The notes: generated from the sequence alone by a model not told the origin. Positions 25,590-34,935 are shown, counted from the stretch's first letter. The stretch is DNA of 64,000 nucleotides from Patiriisocius marinus (GCF_008974325.1 NZ_BKCG01000002.1:1-64000), one strand, 5' to 3'. Made by a program: numbers and translations.

Positions 25590-25597
25590 CAAATCTA
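25590..25597 (-). promoter_or_regulatory. -7 box TAGATTTG for the GT2/tsaC pair
   Basis: The plus strand reads CAAATCTA, which is TAGATTTG on the minus strand, an exact TAnnTTTG match ending five bases before the ATG at 25585. The pair therefore has its own start of transcription although the next gene upstream (25605-26672) reads the same way. Confidence 0.5.
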
Positions 25598-25604
25598 TAC
25601 CAAA

Positions 25605-26672
25605 TTATCTTAAAATTGTTTGATACACCTTAATGTATTCCTTGGCAGTTGTATCCCAATTAAAGCTTTTAGCGCGATCTATGTACCATTGGGTATAAAA
25701 ATCCTTTTGGTCATTATATTTCTTCATTCCGTTTTTAAGAGTACCAGCCATATATTGTGGTTCGTAATGATCCCAATAAAAACTGTGTTCACCACCTATT
25801 TCGGGTAGGGAGGTGTTGTTTGAAATAAATACGGGTTTCCCAAATCGCATAGCTTCAATGGGGGGTATACCAAAACCTTCGCGATGACTTGGAAATACAA
25901 AAGCAGCACATTTAGAGAGATAGTATTTTTTTTCATCGTCGCCTATTTTTCCAGTTTGAATTACACGATTTTGTACGCCTAGATCTTCGGCTAATTGTGT
26001 TAATTGATCAGCATAAATGGAGCTGTTGTTTCCAGACAGTACTAAACTGTATTCTGGTAAAAACGGTAACATAGAAACGAGGCTTTTAAAGTTTTTGCGT
26101 TCACTAAAATCGCCAATTGAGAACAGAAATTTATCAGGTGTTGGTTTGCCAAGCTTAAACGTTTCAGGTATTGAAACATCAGTAATCGTGTTTCCATTAT
26201 AGATTACATATTCAGGTATATTTGGCACGTTGAAATGGCTGTTGGTATCTTGCTTCGCAAATTTTGAAATGTAGACAATAGCCGTTGCGCGGCTTAATTT
26301 CTCTTCAAACTTTTCTCTTAATTTTTTTTGTAACGTTTCAGACCCTTCAGTTACAAAATGAATATCATGTACTGTAAGTAAATATGGTATTTTAAAAAAA
26401 GGTTCAATTTTAATATTCTGATTTAAAGAATGCCAAAGATTGTATTTCTTTTTAATACGGAAAGGTTTGTGGCGTTGTATACTTTGGTAGCGTTTATATT
26501 TAAAGGAGTTGCCAAACTCAGCTTTCATTCCTATAACATCTTGCACATTGAGCATCATTTTAAAACCAGGAGTTTCCTGTTTTGATAAGGCTTTAATTAA
26601 GTGATAATTAAATTGCCCAAAACCAGAGAACTTGTTTTTTAGATTATGTGCTTCTAGGAATACGGTTTTCAT
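25605..26672 (-). CDS. Glycosyltransferase family 4 (GT1-like fold)
   Basis: This 355-residue protein has a GT-B fold: an N-terminal part with GFGQFNYHLI, then the C-terminal donor domain with SIGDFSERKNFKSLV near 190, VIQTGKIGDDEKKYYLSKCAAFVFPSHREGFGIPPIEAM (including the E-x7-E motif, EGFGIPPIE) and GKPVFISNNTSLPEI. It is a retaining sugar transferase, probably of core or O-antigen sugars. It lies between GT2 genes on the same strand, so it belongs to the glycan locus. Confidence 0.88.
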   Translation of the reverse strand: MKTVFLEAHNLKNKFSGFGQFNYHLIKALSKQETPGFKMMLNVQDVIGMKAEFGNSFKYKRYQSIQRHKPFRIKKKYNLWHSLNQNIKIEPFFKIPYLLTVHDIHFVTEGSETLQKKLREKFEEKLSRATAIVYISKFAKQDTNSHFNVPNIPEYVIYNGNTITDVSIPETFKLGKPTPDKFLFSIGDFSERKNFKSLVSMLPFLPEYSLVLSGNNSSIYADQLTQLAEDLGVQNRVIQTGKIGDDEKKYYLSKCAAFVFPSHREGFGIPPIEAMRFGKPVFISNNTSLPEIGGEHSFYWDHYEPQYMAGTLKNGMKKYNDQKDFYTQWYIDRAKSFNWDTTAKEYIKVYQTILR

Positions 26673-26733
26673 TTGGTGTTTTTTAAAATCTTATGTTTTG
26701 AAGTCGAAATCGAACTTAAAAATTTAAAATATA

Positions 26734-27495
26734 TTATTCAATATTTCGATACAGCAACCACAAGTTAACGTAGCGTTTAAATACGGAGAAGGCACTTACG
26801 TATGCTAAAATAAAACCTTCTGTACCATCAAGGATTCCTAATTTAAAAAAATACTGATTTACAAAACGGTACCAAGGTCTAAAGAAAAAATGATACGCAT
26901 TTGGTTTCTTTCCTTTTTCATAAAGCATTTGCGCTTTTAAGTCACTGTATTTATGCATTTTTCCTGTGTAATCGTCAAACGATTTGTAAGTATGATGTGG
27001 TACTTTAGTGGAGAGACGACTTACTTTGCCATCTGTTTCCATTGTTTCGTGAACTAGGTTTCCGTTGTAGTTACAGTAATTTTTATTGAAAAACCGAATC
27101 ACATAATCATTCTGCAATCCGCTATATTTTATGCGTTTCCCCATAAAATAAAAAGTCCTGTTTACCTCATAAGCAATGGCTTTAGGTTGCTTTAATTCGG
27201 TTAAAATTTCCGAAGCCAATTCTTTAGAGATTACCTCGTCAGGATCAAAAAATACTAACCAATCATTAGTAGTTTTTGAAATCGCATAATTTTTTTGAGA
27301 GGAAAAGTTGTCAAATGTTCTCTCAAACACAGTGACTTTTGAATGTTTTTTAGCAACAGCAACAGTGTTATCTGTGCTAAAACTGTCTACAATTATAATT
27401 TCGTCTGCAAACCAAAGGCTTTCAAGGAAGGCTGGCAAAGCAGTTTCTTCGTTGAGTGTGATGACAACTGCAGAGATTTTAGGTAGATTTTCCAA
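26734..27495 (-). CDS. Glycosyltransferase family 2 (WaaE/KdtX-like)
   Basis: This 253-residue GT2 resembles the WaaE group: ISAVVITLNEETALPAFLESL, IIIVDSFSTDNTVAV, FSSQKNYAI and DWLVFFDPDEVIS, followed by an acceptor region with MGKRIKYSGLQ and GNLVHE. Relatives add a glucose or other sugar to the LPS inner core. A close paralogue lies at 28282-29019 on the same strand, with a polysaccharide deacetylase gene on the other strand between them. Confidence 0.85.
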   Translation of the reverse strand: MENLPKISAVVITLNEETALPAFLESLWFADEIIIVDSFSTDNTVAVAKKHSKVTVFERTFDNFSSQKNYAISKTTNDWLVFFDPDEVISKELASEILTELKQPKAIAYEVNRTFYFMGKRIKYSGLQNDYVIRFFNKNYCNYNGNLVHETMETDGKVSRLSTKVPHHTYKSFDDYTGKMHKYSDLKAQMLYEKGKKPNAYHFFFRPWYRFVNQYFFKLGILDGTEGFILAYVSAFSVFKRYVNLWLLYRNIE

Positions 27496-27553
27496 ATACT
27501 AGTAAATGTTTGGGTAAAAATACTAATTTTACGAAGATAACACCGTAGCAATT

Positions 27554-28258
27554 TTGAGCAGACTTTCCATTTTAATGTATCACCACATCACCCAAGAGGA
27601 GGGTAGTGGGTTGACAATTTCAGCCGCTAAGTTTGAGGAGCAGTTGCAGTACCTTTCTAAAAAGGGGTACACTTCGTATCATTTAAAAGAGTTGTTGATA
27701 CTTAAAAAGTTGCCAGCTAAAAAAAATGTAGTCATTACTTTTGATGATGGTTTCGAGAGTCAGAGAGAGTTCGCGCTTCCGTTGCTTAAAAAGTATGGGT
27801 TTAAAGCGACCTTTTTTATTCCTTTAAAATATTTAGGTACTAACGATTCGTGGCATACTAAAGAGATTCCAATAATGACTTCGGAAACTTTAAAAACATT
27901 AGACCTTAGCACTGTAGAATTAGCGCACCACAGTTATGCTCACCGAAAATATGATGCGCTTACAATTCCTGAAGTTGCTGAAGATGTACGGTTAAGTTTT
28001 GAAACGCTAGATAAAAACGATATGTCTTTTGGACCTTTTATGGCGTATCCTTATGGTAAATTTCCAAAACTCGCTGCGTCTAATCTACAATTTAAAAATC
28101 AGCTTCGTGATGCAGGTTTTGCGTATGGACTACGTATTGGGAATCGTGTAAATACGTTTCCTTTTAAAGATCCTTTCGAGATACAGCGTATTGATGTGAA
28201 AGGGGAGTTTTCATTAAGAAAGTTTAAGCGTAAAGTTAGATTCGGCAAGTTTTTTTAA
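27554..28258 (+). CDS. Polysaccharide deacetylase family protein
   Basis: This 234-residue protein starts at TTG 27554 (MSRLSILMYHHITQ); an in-frame ATG seven codons later would remove the first strand of the fold. It has the NodB-like pattern: LMYHHI, VVITFDDGFESQRE (catalytic Asp and the FDDG motif), GFKATFFIPLKYLG, VELAHHSYAHRKYDAL (metal His pair HSYAH) and FMAYPYGKF. It removes acetyl groups from a sugar polymer or a glycan intermediate. It has no signal peptide, which suggests an inner-face or intermediate substrate. Confidence 0.85.
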   Translation: MSRLSILMYHHITQEEGSGLTISAAKFEEQLQYLSKKGYTSYHLKELLILKKLPAKKNVVITFDDGFESQREFALPLLKKYGFKATFFIPLKYLGTNDSWHTKEIPIMTSETLKTLDLSTVELAHHSYAHRKYDALTIPEVAEDVRLSFETLDKNDMSFGPFMAYPYGKFPKLAASNLQFKNQLRDAGFAYGLRIGNRVNTFPFKDPFEIQRIDVKGEFSLRKFKRKVRFGKFF

Positions 28259-28281
28259 GCCAAAATTTTAAAGCTTTATTA

Positions 28282-29019
28282 TTACCTCATTCCTTTATAA
28301 AGGAGTCTCAGCTTTACGTAACGCTGAAAAACTCCGTAAGCATTTACTGCAGCAACAGTAAGTCCTGGAACACCATCTTTGAATCCGCCTTTTAAAATAA
28401 ACGAACTAAAAAAACGATAAATGGGTTTAAAGAAAAAGTGAAATAATGTCGCTTTTTTACCTTTGTTGTATAGTTGTTCTGCTTGATACCAGGCGTAACT
28501 TTCTTTTTTAGTGATATAATTGGTTAAACCTTTGTAGGTGTAATGGAGCATTTTATTTTCAAGTTTCCCAATAGATCCTTCGCAGGTTAGTTTTTCGTGT
28601 ACTTTACCGCTGTAACTAGCGCCTTCTCGTTTTACTAATCTAAGCACATCATCACTGTGGCTGTATAGAAAACGGTTCATATAAAAATGTGGAAAATTTA
28701 TTTTGTAGCCTCCGTGTTTAGGATTAGCAATTGTAGCTTTAATTTCTTGCTCGAGCGATTGTGTAACACGCTCATCTGCATCTAAAAACAGCACCCAATC
28801 ACCAGTAGCGTGTTGTAAAGCTGCATTTTTCTGACCACTAAAATTATCGAACTTTCGTTCTAAAACTTTCGTAACTAGTGGTTTTGCTAGCGCTACTGTT
28901 TCATCATCACTAAACGAATCTATAAGGATTATCTCATCAGCAAAAGCAACAGACTTGAGCGCGTCTATGATATAGGCGGCTTCATTATACGTGGGTATGA
29001 TTACTGTAAGTGTAGACAC
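28282..29019 (-). CDS. Glycosyltransferase family 2 (WaaE/KdtX-like), paralogue
   Basis: This 245-residue protein has the same fold and motifs as the gene at 26734-27495: TVIIPTYNEAAYIIDALKSV, ILIDSFSDDETVALA, FSGQKNAAL, DWVLFLDADERVT, and the C-terminal YVKLRLLYKG matching RYVNLWLLYRN. It comes from an old duplication, with sequence now clearly different. It probably adds another core sugar. It converges with the deacetylase gene, 23 bases apart. Confidence 0.85.
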   Translation of the reverse strand: MSTLTVIIPTYNEAAYIIDALKSVAFADEIILIDSFSDDETVALAKPLVTKVLERKFDNFSGQKNAALQHATGDWVLFLDADERVTQSLEQEIKATIANPKHGGYKINFPHFYMNRFLYSHSDDVLRLVKREGASYSGKVHEKLTCEGSIGKLENKMLHYTYKGLTNYITKKESYAWYQAEQLYNKGKKATLFHFFFKPIYRFFSSFILKGGFKDGVPGLTVAAVNAYGVFQRYVKLRLLYKGMR

Positions 29020-29141
29020 GCTTCAAAATTATAGAAATACGAATGGATAATTGATATTTCAGAAGAAAATATTAAGATAAATTGATTCTAATAGTTGTTT
29101 GGTTTTTAATATTTCAGAATTAATAAAACTGCAATTTGTCC

Positions 29142-29149
29142 TATCTTTG
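29142..29149 (+). promoter_or_regulatory. -7 box TATCTTTG before the double GT2 gene
   Basis: This is an exact TAnnTTTG match ending five bases before the ATG at 29155. A start 4-7 bases downstream of the box would fall at the ATG, giving an mRNA with almost no leader. Confidence 0.55.
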
Positions 29150-29154
29150 TAAAC

Positions 29155-30795
29155 ATGCAACAACTGGATACTTCTATAATTATTAGCACATATAATGCGA
29201 TAGATTGGTTAGAGAAAACCTTATTGGGTTATAACAATCAAACCTATAGAATGTTTGAAATTGTTATAGCAGATGATGGTTCTGGGCCTGAAACTAAAGC
29301 ATTATTAGATAAATTGCGTGAGGAGGTTTTTTACCCAATAGTTCACGTATGGCACGAGGATAATGGTTTTCAAAAATCTCAGATTTTAAATAAAGCGGTA
29401 CTACAATGCAGTACTCCTTATATAATAATGAGTGATGGCGATTGTATTCCACGAAAAGATTTTGTGGAGCAACACGTTAAATATCGTGAAGAAGGGTTCT
29501 TTCTTTCTGGAGGATATTTTATGTTGCCAATGAATATTTCAGAAAAAATTACAAAAGAAGATATCTACGAGGAGCGGTGTTTTGATCTTAATTGGTTAAA
29601 AGAAAATGGATTGAACACCTCGTTTAAAAACCAAAAGTTAACTGCAGGAAAGGTTACGGCGTCTATTTTAAATTTAATAACACCTACTAATGCTAGCTGG
29701 AATGGACATAATGCTTCTGGATGGACGAAAGATATTATTGCAGTAAATGGGCTTAACGAGGAAATGCAGTATGGAGGACAAGACCGTGAGTTAGGAGAGC
29801 GCCTTTTTAATGCAGGAATAAAGTCTAAACAAATTAGATACAATGCTATAGTAGTGCATTTGGATCACCCTCGTGGTTATAAAAATGAAGCTTCAATTAA
29901 AAAAAATCAAGCAATTAGAAAGGAAACCCGCGAACTTGAAAAGGCGTGGACAGAACACGGTATTTTAAAAGAACCGAATAAAAAACCTAAAATATCAGTA
30001 ATTGTAAGTACATATAATCAACCAAGATGGCTTGAGAAAGCCTTATGGGGATTCGAGCAACAACAAGTTTCAGATTTTGAAATTGTAATTGCAGATGACG
30101 GTTCCACAAATGAAACCAAAAATCTTATTGATCGATTTATAGCAAATTCTAAGTTGAGAATTACCCACGTTTGGCAAGAAGATGATGGTTTTCAAAAGAC
30201 TAAAATTTTAAACAAAGCCATAGTTGCAAGTCAGGGAGATTATTTGATTTTTACTGATGGAGATTGTATTCCAAGAAACGATTTTATTTTTAAACATTTA
30301 AAACATCGCCGAAAAGGGTATTTTTTATCTGGTGGTTATTATAAACTATGCGAACCTATTTCTGAAGCTGTAAGTAAAGAAGATATTGAAAAGCAAACTT
30401 GCTTTGATGTGGATTGGCTAGTGGCTAATGGGCAGAAAAAATCGTTTAAAATGAATAAGCTTACTTCAAAAGGAGCTAAGGAAAGTTTGTTGAATACTAT
30501 TACAACAACAACGCCTACTTGGGATGGAAATAATGCTTCAGGGTGGCGAGAGGATATTTTAGCGGTAAATGGTTTTGATGAGCGAATGCAATATGGAGGT
30601 GAAGATAGGGAGCTTGGAGAGCGTTTAACAAACTATGGCGTTCAAGGTGTTCAAATACGTTATAGTGCTGTCACTATACATTTAGCTCACGCTCGTGGTT
30701 ATGTAACGGAAGATATGATTGTGAAAAACAAAGCGATTAGGGCAACTACTAAAAAAGAAAATAAGGTTTGGACGGAGTACGGAATTGAGAAATAA
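29155..30795 (+). CDS. Tandem double glycosyltransferase family 2 protein
   Basis: This 546-residue protein is made of two full GT2 units. Unit 1 (about 4-270) has IIISTYNAIDWLEKTL, IVIADDGSG, DGDCIPRKDF, LSGGYF and GGQDRELGERL. Unit 2 (about 275-543) has VIVSTYNQPRWLEKAL, IVIADDGST, DGDCIPRNDF, LSGGYY and GGEDRELGERL. Both keep the acidic DGDC motif and the catalytic-type ED/QD-RELGERL loop, so both sites may be active, as in bifunctional galactosyl- or heptosyl-type enzymes. It may add two sugars in turn. It reads opposite to most genes around it and has its own promoter box. Confidence 0.88.
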   Translation: MQQLDTSIIISTYNAIDWLEKTLLGYNNQTYRMFEIVIADDGSGPETKALLDKLREEVFYPIVHVWHEDNGFQKSQILNKAVLQCSTPYIIMSDGDCIPRKDFVEQHVKYREEGFFLSGGYFMLPMNISEKITKEDIYEERCFDLNWLKENGLNTSFKNQKLTAGKVTASILNLITPTNASWNGHNASGWTKDIIAVNGLNEEMQYGGQDRELGERLFNAGIKSKQIRYNAIVVHLDHPRGYKNEASIKKNQAIRKETRELEKAWTEHGILKEPNKKPKISVIVSTYNQPRWLEKALWGFEQQQVSDFEIVIADDGSTNETKNLIDRFIANSKLRITHVWQEDDGFQKTKILNKAIVASQGDYLIFTDGDCIPRNDFIFKHLKHRRKGYFLSGGYYKLCEPISEAVSKEDIEKQTCFDVDWLVANGQKKSFKMNKLTSKGAKESLLNTITTTTPTWDGNNASGWREDILAVNGFDERMQYGGEDRELGERLTNYGVQGVQIRYSAVTIHLAHARGYVTEDMIVKNKAIRATTKKENKVWTEYGIEK

Positions 30796-30810
30796 TTTCA
30801 CTACTCACTC

Positions 30811-31392
30811 TCACAACTTAGCGTAAACTCCCACTTTCCAATAGCGTAATTCCTCGTCTGTAGTTACATTAGTAAAGTCTAGTTCTTTTAGGTTTGTGTG
30901 ATCTTTAAAAAACTCCCAACAACCTGTTCCTTCTCTGTATATAGAAGTGATTATGATTCCATCTCCATTCAATGCGCTAATCATTCTGTCTAATACTTCT
31001 TGTTTTTTGGTATCGTGAATGTAGTAGAATGCTTCGTTAAAAATAATGACGTCAAATTTTCTTTTTGGGATATATGTGATCGCATCAGCCGTTTCAAATT
31101 CGGCGTTAGGAAGCTTTCGTGCTTTAGCTTTTTCGATTGATACTTTAGAAAAATCTAAACCTAGAAAATAGGAGTAGGGTGTTTGTTGCATTCGCATTGT
31201 TAAAACTCCATCACCAGAGCCAATGTCCATAACACTTGGGTTTTTATTTCCGTGAGTTTCTATGTAGTCTATTATTTGTTGGTAACGTTTTAGTTCTTTT
31301 TCACTTGCTAAACTATCCCAGCGACCACTTTTGTATTGCTTGTCCCAGCGCATTTTACGACGCCAATGATGGAATTTGTCGAGTATATTCAT
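30811..31392 (-). CDS. Class I SAM-dependent methyltransferase
   Basis: This 193-residue protein begins with a basic segment (HHWRRKMRWDKQYKSGRWDSL). The fold then shows motif I VMDIGSGDGVLTMRM near 75, an acidic residue after strand 2 (FLGLDFSKVSIEKA), FETADAITY and the FDVIIFNEAFYYIHD motif. It is a small-molecule or glycan methyltransferase; the substrate is not known. Its start lies 1 base after the GT9 gene's stop, so it is cotranscribed with it. Confidence 0.82.
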   Translation of the reverse strand: MNILDKFHHWRRKMRWDKQYKSGRWDSLASEKELKRYQQIIDYIETHGNKNPSVMDIGSGDGVLTMRMQQTPYSYFLGLDFSKVSIEKAKARKLPNAEFETADAITYIPKRKFDVIIFNEAFYYIHDTKKQEVLDRMISALNGDGIIITSIYREGTGCWEFFKDHTNLKELDFTNVTTDEELRYWKVGVYAKL

Positions 31393-31393
31393 A

Positions 31394-32473
31394 TTATTTT
31401 TTGGCGGTGTTTAAATGTAATTCTAAAAATGGTTTTAGTTTTTCTAGAATCATTTCTGGGGTTAATTTTTGATATAAGGCATCTGGGTTCTCTTCAATTT
31501 TACGGCGTTCCTCTAGTGTAAATGTGTTGAATAAATCTGGCTTCTCTTCTAATAAATGAATAGAGTCGTGATCATTTCCATCTTCAAAACTGCACCAATG
31601 TTCTTTATTGACATAAGGCGAATAAATTGTAAAAGTGGGAACATCAAGTGCTTTAGTAATATGTACGCTTCCTCCTTCATTACTTACAAGTAGGTCGCAT
31701 TGATTCATCAATTTTATAAAACCACGAATACTGTCTTCGTAAATATCAAGATTGATTTGCTCTTTATTATCACAGAGTTCGTAGATTTTTTGAGCTTCAG
31801 GTTTTTGGTGTGGTGCGTAATTAAATAATATTGTTCCGTTATAAGTTTTAGTAATGTAATTTATGATTTTGGCTATATAATTATACGGCATCGATTTTTG
31901 TGGAGTACTTCCAAGCACGCCAAGCATAATCACAGGTTTTTTTACCTCGGAAACAGGATTGTATTTTTTTTCTTCGGCTGTTAAAAATATTTTAGGCGCG
32001 TACTCAGGGTTTTCTAAACCGAAAACAGACTCAATCATATTAATACGATCTTCAATAGCTTTTCCACAGCTTTTAGTACGATGTTCAGCAAAATTAATAG
32101 GATGTGTAAAAAAAGGAAGCTTTAATGTTTTGTGAGCTCGTTTAAATCCTATGCGCGTTTCGGCTTTAGAAAACAGGCAAATTAGCCTACTTTGTAATTT
32201 AGAATAAGGATCGAAAATGATGTCAAATTTCTGTTTACGAATACGGCGGACCATTTTCATAAGCTCTAAAGGTTTTTTTAATACCTTTTCTTGAACTGAA
32301 ATTATATGGTCTATGTTGGGATTATTTTCTAAAACACCTGTGGTATAATCGTATACAAAATAAGTTACTTCGCTCTGCGGAAATACCTTTTTTATATTAT
32401 TTGCGATAACAGAGGAGATGAGTACATCGCCAATTCGTTTGTTTTGTATTACGAGAATTTGTTTCACTATCAT
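31394..32473 (-). CDS. Glycosyltransferase family 9 (heptosyltransferase type)
   Basis: This 359-residue protein has the WaaC/WaaF family opening ILVIQNKRIGDVLISS and the C-terminal donor motif NQCDLLVSNEGGSVHITKALDVPTFTIYSP (the usual DSGPxH is here NEGGSVH). It adds heptose or another sugar from an NDP donor in the LPS inner core. A TACTTTG box (one base short of the usual spacing) at 32479-32487 lies just before the start. The methyltransferase gene follows with 1 base between. Confidence 0.88.
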   Translation of the reverse strand: MIVKQILVIQNKRIGDVLISSVIANNIKKVFPQSEVTYFVYDYTTGVLENNPNIDHIISVQEKVLKKPLELMKMVRRIRKQKFDIIFDPYSKLQSRLICLFSKAETRIGFKRAHKTLKLPFFTHPINFAEHRTKSCGKAIEDRINMIESVFGLENPEYAPKIFLTAEEKKYNPVSEVKKPVIMLGVLGSTPQKSMPYNYIAKIINYITKTYNGTILFNYAPHQKPEAQKIYELCDNKEQINLDIYEDSIRGFIKLMNQCDLLVSNEGGSVHITKALDVPTFTIYSPYVNKEHWCSFEDGNDHDSIHLLEEKPDLFNTFTLEERRKIEENPDALYQKLTPEMILEKLKPFLELHLNTAKK

Positions 32474-32553
32474 TACCTTCGCAAAGTAGCTATTTTTAAG
32501 GTAAATTTAAATCAATATTGACTGATTTTAATTCCGTTTTACTGAAAAACCAC

Positions 32554-33300
32554 ATGAATTTAGAAATTATCATACATCCAGATTACGTATCGCAACACGA
32601 AGCGATTATTGCGTTACTTTTAGGTTTTGATAAAAATGAAAATTTTGTCACTAAGGGTGACCGTAATGTTATAAAAAAGGCAGGTTTAGGACAAAAAGTA
32701 GTGAATATTAAAAGTTTTAAAAAGCCGAATTTTTTCCAAAGCATCGTCTATGCATATGTACGTAAAAGTAAAGCAGAGCGTTCTTTTGAATATGCAAAAT
32801 TGCTAACCGAAAAGGGGATTAATACTCCAGCACCCATTGCTTACGCAATTAATAAAAAAGGTGGTATAGCAGAAAGTTATTATATTAGTGCTCATCTAAG
32901 TTACGATTTAGATTTTAGAGTTTTAAACCACACTCCTCTATATCCAGAACGCGATATCATCTTGCGTCAGTTTGCTGCTTTTACATTTAAGTTACACGAA
33001 GCAGGTATTGAGTTTTTAGATCATTCGCCAGGAAACACGTTGATTAAAAAAGTTTCTCCAGAACAATATGAGTTTTATTTGATTGATTTAAATAGGATGA
33101 AATTTGGTGAAATGTCTCTTGAAAAGAGAATGCATAATTTTAGACGCTTGTGGCTTTCTAAAAAAATGATAAATGTAATGGCTCCAGTGTATGCTAAGTT
33201 AGCTGGAGTTTCTGAAACTGAAATACATATGCTAATGTCAAAGTATAGCAAAGAGTTTCAGCGTAAAGTGAATAGAAAGAAATTAAGAAGGAGAAAGTAA
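32554..33300 (+). CDS. Kdo/WaaP-type lipopolysaccharide kinase family protein
   Basis: This protein has 248 residues from the ATG at 32554 (MNLEIIIHPDYVSQHEAI); a TTG twelve codons earlier (32518) is possible but adds an unrelated extension. The fold is the small bacterial kinase of the Kdo kinase/WaaP/InaA group: an N-lobe Lys segment (VIKKAGLGQKVVNIKSFK), an RSFEYAKLLTEKGINTP helix, the catalytic loop FLDHSPGNTLI with Asp-His and Asn, and the metal motif LIDLNRMKF. It phosphorylates a core sugar, probably Kdo or heptose. It is divergent from the GT9 gene. Confidence 0.8.
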   Translation: MNLEIIIHPDYVSQHEAIIALLLGFDKNENFVTKGDRNVIKKAGLGQKVVNIKSFKKPNFFQSIVYAYVRKSKAERSFEYAKLLTEKGINTPAPIAYAINKKGGIAESYYISAHLSYDLDFRVLNHTPLYPERDIILRQFAAFTFKLHEAGIEFLDHSPGNTLIKKVSPEQYEFYLIDLNRMKFGEMSLEKRMHNFRRLWLSKKMINVMAPVYAKLAGVSETEIHMLMSKYSKEFQRKVNRKKLRRRK

Positions 33301-33338
33301 TTATATATTTCTAGTTAAAGCCTAATATTATTGACTAG

Positions 33339-33953
33339 TTACAAGCTCTTTAGAATTTTTTGAAAATCTTCATTATAATCGTGGAGAACTACCATTGAAT
33401 ACGTTTCTAGATTTTTTGTAATTATAAATTGTGTAAAGTAGCGTGTGCTATTTTCGGTTTTTAACTGGTATTTTACTTTGATAGCTTTTAATGAATGTTG
33501 AGTAATAAATTTAGCTTCTAATCTGTCAAAAGATACACCTTGTTGCTCAGCGGGTTTTAAGAATTGCCTTTCTGTAGCGTTTACAAACTCGTTTACCAAT
33601 CCTTTGTTTATAGGGGTGTATGCACCAGGTAAAAACCAAATGGAGTTTGTGTTAACAATAGAGTCTTGGTATAAAACTGGAACATTTCCAGATTGGTCGT
33701 AAGATGAAGTTGCAAATTTATAATTCATCTTATCCAGTTTATTTAGATCTGGATTTTGTGTTAGCATTTCGCCTAATTCATCAAGATTTGTTTTTGTATA
33801 ATTACTTGGAATGTAGACTTTTTTATTTAGAAAATTAACGGGTTGCAAAGCGAACCCGTTAAAAATTTCTTTAGTAGAAGTGGATGTGTCATTACATCCT
33901 AATATGAATAGCAATAGTATACTAGCTAATGTGGCAATAGTTATTCTATTCAT
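33339..33953 (-). CDS. Lipoprotein of unknown function
   Basis: This 204-residue protein starts MNRITIATLASILLLFILGC (lipobox ILGC, Cys20). The mature part has mixed alpha/beta character with aromatic strands (YFTQFIITKNLETYSMVVLHDYNEDFQ). I recognise no family. It ends 10 bases before the dapD stop on the same strand, so the two may be in one transcript with dapD upstream. Confidence 0.65.
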   Translation of the reverse strand: MNRITIATLASILLLFILGCNDTSTSTKEIFNGFALQPVNFLNKKVYIPSNYTKTNLDELGEMLTQNPDLNKLDKMNYKFATSSYDQSGNVPVLYQDSIVNTNSIWFLPGAYTPINKGLVNEFVNATERQFLKPAEQQGVSFDRLEAKFITQHSLKAIKVKYQLKTENSTRYFTQFIITKNLETYSMVVLHDYNEDFQKILKSL

Positions 33954-33963
33954 TTAATAGTAT

Positions 33964-34788
33964 TTATACTGCAACATCATATTCTCTTAATGCAGCATTA
34001 AGCGAAGTTTTTTTATCGGTACTCTCTTTACGTTTTCCAATAATAAGTGCGCAAGGAACTTGAAACTCACCAGCTGCGAATTTTTTAGTGTAACTTCCCG
34101 GTATTACAACAGATCTTGCAGGGACTACACCTTTAGTTTCGATAGGGGTATCTCCTGTAACGTCTATAATTTTAGTGCTCATAGTTAATACTACGTTAGC
34201 ACCTAGAACAGCTTCTTTTTCTACACGAACTCCTTCAACAACGATACAACGTGACCCAATAAAAGCACCATCTTCAATGATTACTGGAGAAGCTTGTAAA
34301 GGTTCTAATACTCCACCAATTCCAACTCCACCACTCAGGTGAACATTTTTACCTATTTGTGCGCAGCTACCTACGGTTGCCCAAGTATCTACCATAGTAC
34401 CTTCGTCAACATATGCCCCAATGTTTACATAGCTTGGCATCATTACAACACCTTTAGAGATGTAAGCTCCATGTCGAGCTACAGCATTAGGAACTACTCT
34501 AATACCTTTTTCTGCATAGCCTTTTTTCAACGGAATTTTATCGTGGTATTCAAAAATACCCGTTTCTAATGCTTCCATTTTTTGGATTGGGAAATAGAGT
34601 ACAACACCTTTTTTCACCCATTCGTTTACTTGCCATCCACTTTCAGAATCAGGATTAGGCTCTGCGCAACGAAGAGTTCCGGCATCACATAATGCTACAA
34701 CTTCTCTAATTGCTGCAATAGTTTCTGGGTTAGTTAATAGGGAACGATCTTCCCATGCTGCTTCTATTTTATTTTTTAATTCGTTCAT
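33964..34788 (-). CDS. dapD: 2,3,4,5-tetrahydropyridine-2,6-dicarboxylate N-succinyltransferase
   Basis: This 274-residue protein is a left-handed beta-helix acyltransferase with hexapeptide repeats (GVVMMPSYVNIGAYVDEGTMVDTWATVGSCAQIG, GGVGIGGVLEPLQASPVIIEDGAFIGSRCIVVEG, VLGANVVLTMSTKIID). The family-specific RVVPNAVARHGAYI and WVKKGVVLYF segments precede it. It transfers succinate from succinyl-CoA to tetrahydrodipicolinate in the lysine and diaminopimelate pathway needed for peptidoglycan. The gene is divergent from ruvX. Confidence 0.95.
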   Translation of the reverse strand: MNELKNKIEAAWEDRSLLTNPETIAAIREVVALCDAGTLRCAEPNPDSESGWQVNEWVKKGVVLYFPIQKMEALETGIFEYHDKIPLKKGYAEKGIRVVPNAVARHGAYISKGVVMMPSYVNIGAYVDEGTMVDTWATVGSCAQIGKNVHLSGGVGIGGVLEPLQASPVIIEDGAFIGSRCIVVEGVRVEKEAVLGANVVLTMSTKIIDVTGDTPIETKGVVPARSVVIPGSYTKKFAAGEFQVPCALIIGKRKESTDKKTSLNAALREYDVAV

Positions 34789-34921
34789 TTTTAAAATGAT
34801 GTTTTATTCGGAAATTTTAATAATTCAACGTTTTTGGTATAAATTTAGATGAATCTTATAGCAAATATAACAACCCCAATCAATAACTTTTACATTTTTA
34901 GCGTACTATTAAGTAAAGCCT

Positions 34922-34929
34922 TATTTTTG
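34922..34929 (+). promoter_or_regulatory. -7 box TATTTTTG before ruvX
   Basis: This exact TAnnTTTG match ends six bases before the ATG at 34936. It lies inside the longer frame starting at 34849, which supports the shorter start. Confidence 0.5.
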
Positions 34930-34935
34930 CAGAGA

